A DNA stretch of 8,285 bases, from the NCBI GenBank assembly GCA_964593405.1, contig CAZQIO010000023.1, forward strand, positions 1 to 8,285, read 5' to 3'. A model generated the notes under the pieces. It did not search any database and was not told the DNA's origin. It was given only the letters and a program-made list of their open reading frames with translations. Both the position numbers and the translations under genes were made by a program. This stretch comes from CAZQIO01 sp964593405 (lineage in GTDB: Bacteria; Patescibacteriota; Minisyncoccia; Minisyncoccales; GBS-2). The stretch's first letter is position 1. The number at the start of each line of letters is the position of its first letter. This document shows positions 6,176 to 8,285 of this stretch, in pieces.

Positions 6176-6904
6176 ATGCCTGAAATTTTTCTCTCTGTAA
6201 TCATTCCTGCCTTTAACGAGGAAAAGAGGTTGCCGAAAACTTTGAATGAAATAAATAGTTATTTATCAAAGCAAAATTATAATTACGAAATTATTGTCGT
6301 TTCAGATGGTTCAACCGACAGAACTTGCGAAATAGTTGAAAATTTAAAATCGAAAATCACCAATTTAAAAATAATTTGTGAAAAAGAAAATCGGGGAAAG
6401 GGATACGCAGTAAAAAGAGGAATGCTCGAGGCTAAAGGAAAATTTAGATTATTTACCGATGCCGACAATTCAACACCAATTTCTGAAATAGAAAAATTTT
6501 GGCCAGAGTTTGAAAAAGGAGCAGACATTGTCATTGCTTCAAGAGATTTGAAAGGGGCAATTTTGGATCCTCCCCAAAATTTGTACAGAAGGTTTGTTGG
6601 CGAGGTTTTCAAATATTTGAGGAAAATTATAGTTGGGCTTTGGGAAATTCAAGATACTCAATGCGGATTTAAATGTTTTAAAGGAGAAGTAGCAGAAAAA
6701 ATTTTCCCCAAGTGCAAAATTGAAAGGTTTGCCTTTGATCCTGAAGTTTTAATTTTGGCAAAAAAAATGGGATATAAAATAAAAGAAGTTCCAATTTACT
6801 GGAGAAACGACCCAAACAGCAAAATCAAATTCAAATTCGCTCTCAAAATGTTTTTTGAACTTTTGCAAATAAGGTTTAACCTTTTGACAAAAAAATATGG
6901 CTAA
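6176..6904 (+). CDS. Family 2 glycosyltransferase, dolichyl-phosphate glucosyltransferase-like
   Basis: This enzyme should transfer a sugar from a nucleotide-sugar donor, in this subgroup often to a polyprenyl phosphate at the inner membrane face. The 242-residue product has a GT-A domain: VIIPAFNEEKRLPKTL (8-23), EIIVVSDGSTDRT (38-50), ENRGKGYAVKRGMLEA (71-86), the donor and metal site FTDADNSTP (93-101, D95 and D97), then QDTQCGFKCF (159-168) and ERFAFDPEVL (183-192). The DADNSTP and QDTQCGFK pattern is that of the ALG5/DPG-synthase group within GT2. There is no hydrophobic membrane segment at either end, so it is soluble or peripheral. A 30-base gap with a promoter-like element separates it from map, and it overlaps galT by 8 bases. 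Acceptor and sugar cannot be read from sequence. Confidence 0.88.
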   Translation: MPEIFLSVIIPAFNEEKRLPKTLNEINSYLSKQNYNYEIIVVSDGSTDRTCEIVENLKSKITNLKIICEKENRGKGYAVKRGMLEAKGKFRLFTDADNSTPISEIEKFWPEFEKGADIVIASRDLKGAILDPPQNLYRRFVGEVFKYLRKIIVGLWEIQDTQCGFKCFKGEVAEKIFPKCKIERFAFDPEVLILAKKMGYKIKEVPIYWRNDPNSKIKFKFALKMFFELLQIRFNLLTKKYG

Positions 6905-7913
6905 AAAATTTCCTTCAGAGCTGAGATACGACATTGTTTCTGGAGATTGGGTTTTGATTGCTACTGGAAGGGCAAAAAGGCCAGAGGCTTTTAAAATCAG
7001 AGAGAAAAGAAAAATAAAAATTTCAAAGAAAGAATGTCCTTTTTGCAACATCGAAACTCAAGAAAAACCAATTTTAATTTTTTCTAAGGGGAAAAAGATT
7101 AATGAACTGAAAAACTGGACAACAGCAGTCATTCCAAACAAATATCCGGCTTTGGTTCCAAAAAGAAAAATCAAAAAAAGGAGGGAGGGGAAATTCTATA
7201 GAATAATTTCTGGAGTTGGCTATTGTGAGTTGGTAGTGACAAGAGACCATCAAAAACATTTTCCCCATTTTGAAATTTGGCAAATAAAAGAAGTTTTCGA
7301 TGCCTATCAAGAAAGATATTTGGATTTAATGAAAAAGCCTCATGTCAATTACATTTCAATTTTTCACAACTACGGCCAAGAAGCTGGAGCTTCCCAGCCC
7401 CATCCCCACTCACAAATTATCACCACTCCTTTGATCGATGTTGATTTGAAAAAAGCGCTTTTTAAATCTGAACAATACTTTAAAGCCAACAAAAAATGTA
7501 TCTATTGCGAAATGAATGAATTTGAAGTGAAAAAGAGAGAAAGGATCGTTTTTGAAAACGAAGATTTTTTGGCCCTTTGCCCTTTTGCCTCAAAATCAGC
7601 CTTTCAAGTTATAATCTCTCCAAAATTTCACTCTTCAAACTTTGAAGAAATTTCAGAAGATCAAAAATTGAAATTGGCAGAGGCCTTTCAAGCGGTAATG
7701 AGAAAAATTTACAAAGCCTTAGATGATCCACCTTATAATTTTTATTTGCACACTTCCCCTTGCGACGGGAAAAAATACCCCTTTTACCATTGGCATTTCA
7801 CCATTTTGCCAAAAACTGCTACCCCTGCCGGCTTTGAATTGGGAACAAGGATTGAAATTTCAACCATTGAACCAGAAAAAGCTGCTCAATTTTTAAGAAA
7901 ACAAAAAATTTAA
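6897..7913 (+). CDS. galT: Galactose-1-phosphate uridylyltransferase-type enzyme
   Basis: GalT enzymes exchange hexose-1-phosphate with the UMP moiety of UDP-sugars through a uridylyl-histidine intermediate. The 338-residue product has the branch-III histidine-triad-like fold in two halves. The N-terminal half has CPFC (47-50), DH (117-118) and the active site HPHSQ (169-173), where H171 aligns with the nucleophile and C47, C50, H118 and H169 form the expected zinc site. The C-terminal half has a second pair, CIYC (201-204), and the HxH of YHWHF (297-301). HPHSQ rather than HPHGQ is the form seen in the shorter GalT group of archaea and many anaerobes. No galK or galE is in view, so the physiological substrate is open; ADP-glucose or related phosphorylase activity is an alternative in this superfamily. 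Its ATG lies inside the glycosyltransferase 3' end, with no clear ribosome binding site. Confidence 0.88.
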   Translation: MAKKFPSELRYDIVSGDWVLIATGRAKRPEAFKIREKRKIKISKKECPFCNIETQEKPILIFSKGKKINELKNWTTAVIPNKYPALVPKRKIKKRREGKFYRIISGVGYCELVVTRDHQKHFPHFEIWQIKEVFDAYQERYLDLMKKPHVNYISIFHNYGQEAGASQPHPHSQIITTPLIDVDLKKALFKSEQYFKANKKCIYCEMNEFEVKKRERIVFENEDFLALCPFASKSAFQVIISPKFHSSNFEEISEDQKLKLAEAFQAVMRKIYKALDDPPYNFYLHTSPCDGKKYPFYHWHFTILPKTATPAGFELGTRIEISTIEPEKAAQFLRKQKI

Positions 7914-7926
7914 AAATTTCTCCCTC

Positions 7927-7957
7927 TTGACAAAATTTTTTAACGGAAAATTGTAAA
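7927..7957 (+). promoter_or_regulatory. Promoter-like element P1 after galT
   Basis: A perfect -35 hexamer TTGACA (7927-7932) lies 13 bases after the galT stop. The best -10 candidate is TGTAAA (7952-7957, four of six consensus bases), but its spacer is 19 bases, longer than ideal. The first 17 bases are identical to the start of the strong promoter at 8242, which raises the odds that this element is real or was once real. If active it would start the hairpin-rich RNA described next. Confidence 0.4.
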
Positions 7958-7960
7958 AGT

Positions 7961-8190
7961 GTGTTAATTTTTGAACCGAGGCCAAGAACTTCCCCCAGCC
8001 GATCCCGAAAAACCAATCTTATTTTTGGTCTCTTGTTGGCCCCCGGCAAAAACTTAAGGAGAATTGCCGTTAAAGTCACTCTGAAACCTTAATTTTTTCC
8101 ATCAACCACTTTCGCGACAATTTTTGTTCGAAAACGTCAGTTTCAAAACCAAGTTGGAAATTTTTCACTTGAGCTTTTCGCATTCTCAAG
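7961..8190 (+). ncRNA. Candidate structured RNA of unknown class
   Basis: The 372 bases after galT hold no convincing gene, but this part is dense in inverted repeats and its first half is richer in G and C than the genes around it. On the + strand I see: GGCCAA (7980-7985) with TTGGCC (8036-8041), enclosing ACCAA (8012-8016) with TTGGT (8025-8029); CGGCAA (8044-8049) with TTGCCG (8064-8069); TTAAGG (8054-8059) with CCTTAA (8087-8092), which would form an H-type pseudoknot with the preceding stem; TTTCG-GACAA with TTGTTCGAAA (8110-8133, one bulged C); and CTTGAG (8168-8173) with CTCAAG (8185-8190). It lies between two promoter-like elements. I see no signature of SRP RNA, RNase P RNA, tmRNA, tRNA or a riboswitch I recognise. 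Ends are approximate. It could equally be a leader of the next operon or untranscribed spacer. Confidence 0.35.
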
Positions 8191-8241
8191 AATATCAGAA
8201 TGTTAGTTGGGCATTTTAGTATTCTACCTACATCATAGTTA

Positions 8242-8270
8242 TTGACAAAATTTTTTAATTTTGTTATAAT
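8242..8270 (+). promoter_or_regulatory. Consensus sigma-70 promoter P2 facing out of the window
   Basis: TTGACA (8242-8247) and TATAAT (8265-8270) are both perfect and separated by exactly 17 bases. A TG at 8262-8263 gives an extended -10 (TGTTATAAT). Predicted transcription start is near 8277, so only about nine transcribed bases are in view. It should drive a strongly expressed unit downstream on the + strand; continuation of the ribosomal cluster (infA-rpmJ-rpsM-type genes) or a stable RNA are reasonable guesses, but nothing of it is visible. Confidence 0.88.
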
Positions 8271-8285
8271 TCATTATTCTCTTGA

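Larger units (their letters stand above)
7927..8258 (+). repeat. Direct 17-base repeat flanking the 3' intergenic tract
   Basis: TTGACAAAATTTTTTAA occurs at 7927-7943 and again, identically, at 8242-8258, 315 bases apart in the same orientation. Each copy begins with a consensus -35 hexamer. The flanking bases differ on both sides. The repeat may mark duplicated promoters or a shared UP/spacer preference; its AT-rich content means part of the match could be chance. Confidence 0.6.

Noticed and set aside
6871..6885. AAGGT-TTA-ACCTT hairpin followed by T as a terminator
   Set aside because: Only a 5-bp AT-rich stem with a T run of four, inside the glycosyltransferase coding region and just before the overlapping galT start.
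6884..6912. TTGACA at 6884-6889 as a promoter for galT
   Set aside because: No -10 at 16-18 bases downstream, and it would start transcription inside galT.
7819..8079. 86-residue minus-strand frame across the galT 3' end and spacer
   Set aside because: It has AAGG seven bases before a GTG, but about a third of it is antisense to conserved galT sequence and the protein shows no family likeness; gene order is otherwise all + strand.
7961..8092. 43-codon frame starting GTG on the + strand after galT
   Set aside because: No ribosome binding site, arginine and proline codons (CGA, CCC, CCG, AGC) unlike neighbouring genes, no recognisable family, and it coincides with the inverted repeats that suggest RNA structure.

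Overview
The window is a low-GC bacterial segment, almost all coding and all on the + strand. It carries most of a spc-type ribosomal protein operon (uL24, uL5, zinc-type uS14, uS8, uL6, uL18, uS5, uL15), followed by secY, an adk-family kinase and map, then two sugar genes (a family 2 glycosyltransferase and a GalT-type uridylyltransferase). The last 372 bases are non-coding. The gene set points to Patescibacteria (Candidate Phyla Radiation), probably a Parcubacteria-like lineage: uL30 (rpmD) is absent between rpsE and rplO, which overlap by 4 bases, the kinase in the adk slot is strongly divergent, genes are tightly packed, and codons are AAA/AGA/ATA-rich. The phylum call is an inference from these traits, not from a database search. 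TGA ends several genes exactly at the conserved family C-terminus, so the standard bacterial code applies.

Layout. Bases 1-27 are a GC-rich flank with a small hairpin just before rplX. Bases 28-4693 hold eight ribosomal protein genes and secY, mostly overlapping or nearly so. The exception is a 90-base spacer (1519-1608) between rpsH and rplF with unusual composition. Bases 4680-6145 hold the adk-like gene and map. Bases 6176-7913 hold the glycosyltransferase and galT, where infA-rpmJ-rpsM would be expected in the classical order. Bases 7914-8285 hold two promoter-like elements sharing an identical 17-mer, with a hairpin-rich tract between them that may encode a structured RNA. The second element is a consensus sigma-70 promoter that must drive something beyond the window.

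How the genes work together. The ribosomal proteins, SecY and MetAP make up the synthesis, membrane export and N-terminal maturation core; the kinase probably supplies nucleotide balance. Translation looks largely coupled through ATGA, TAATG and longer overlaps; only secY has a textbook Shine-Dalgarno. The glycosyltransferase and GalT overlap by 8 bases and probably work together in nucleotide-sugar supply and glycan or glycolipid assembly. A promoter-like element sits directly in front of the pair.

I found no CRISPR array, transposon, phage or defence gene. The strongest candidates for something undescribed are the 7961-8190 structured tract, the divergent adk-slot kinase and the odd rpsH-rplF spacer.
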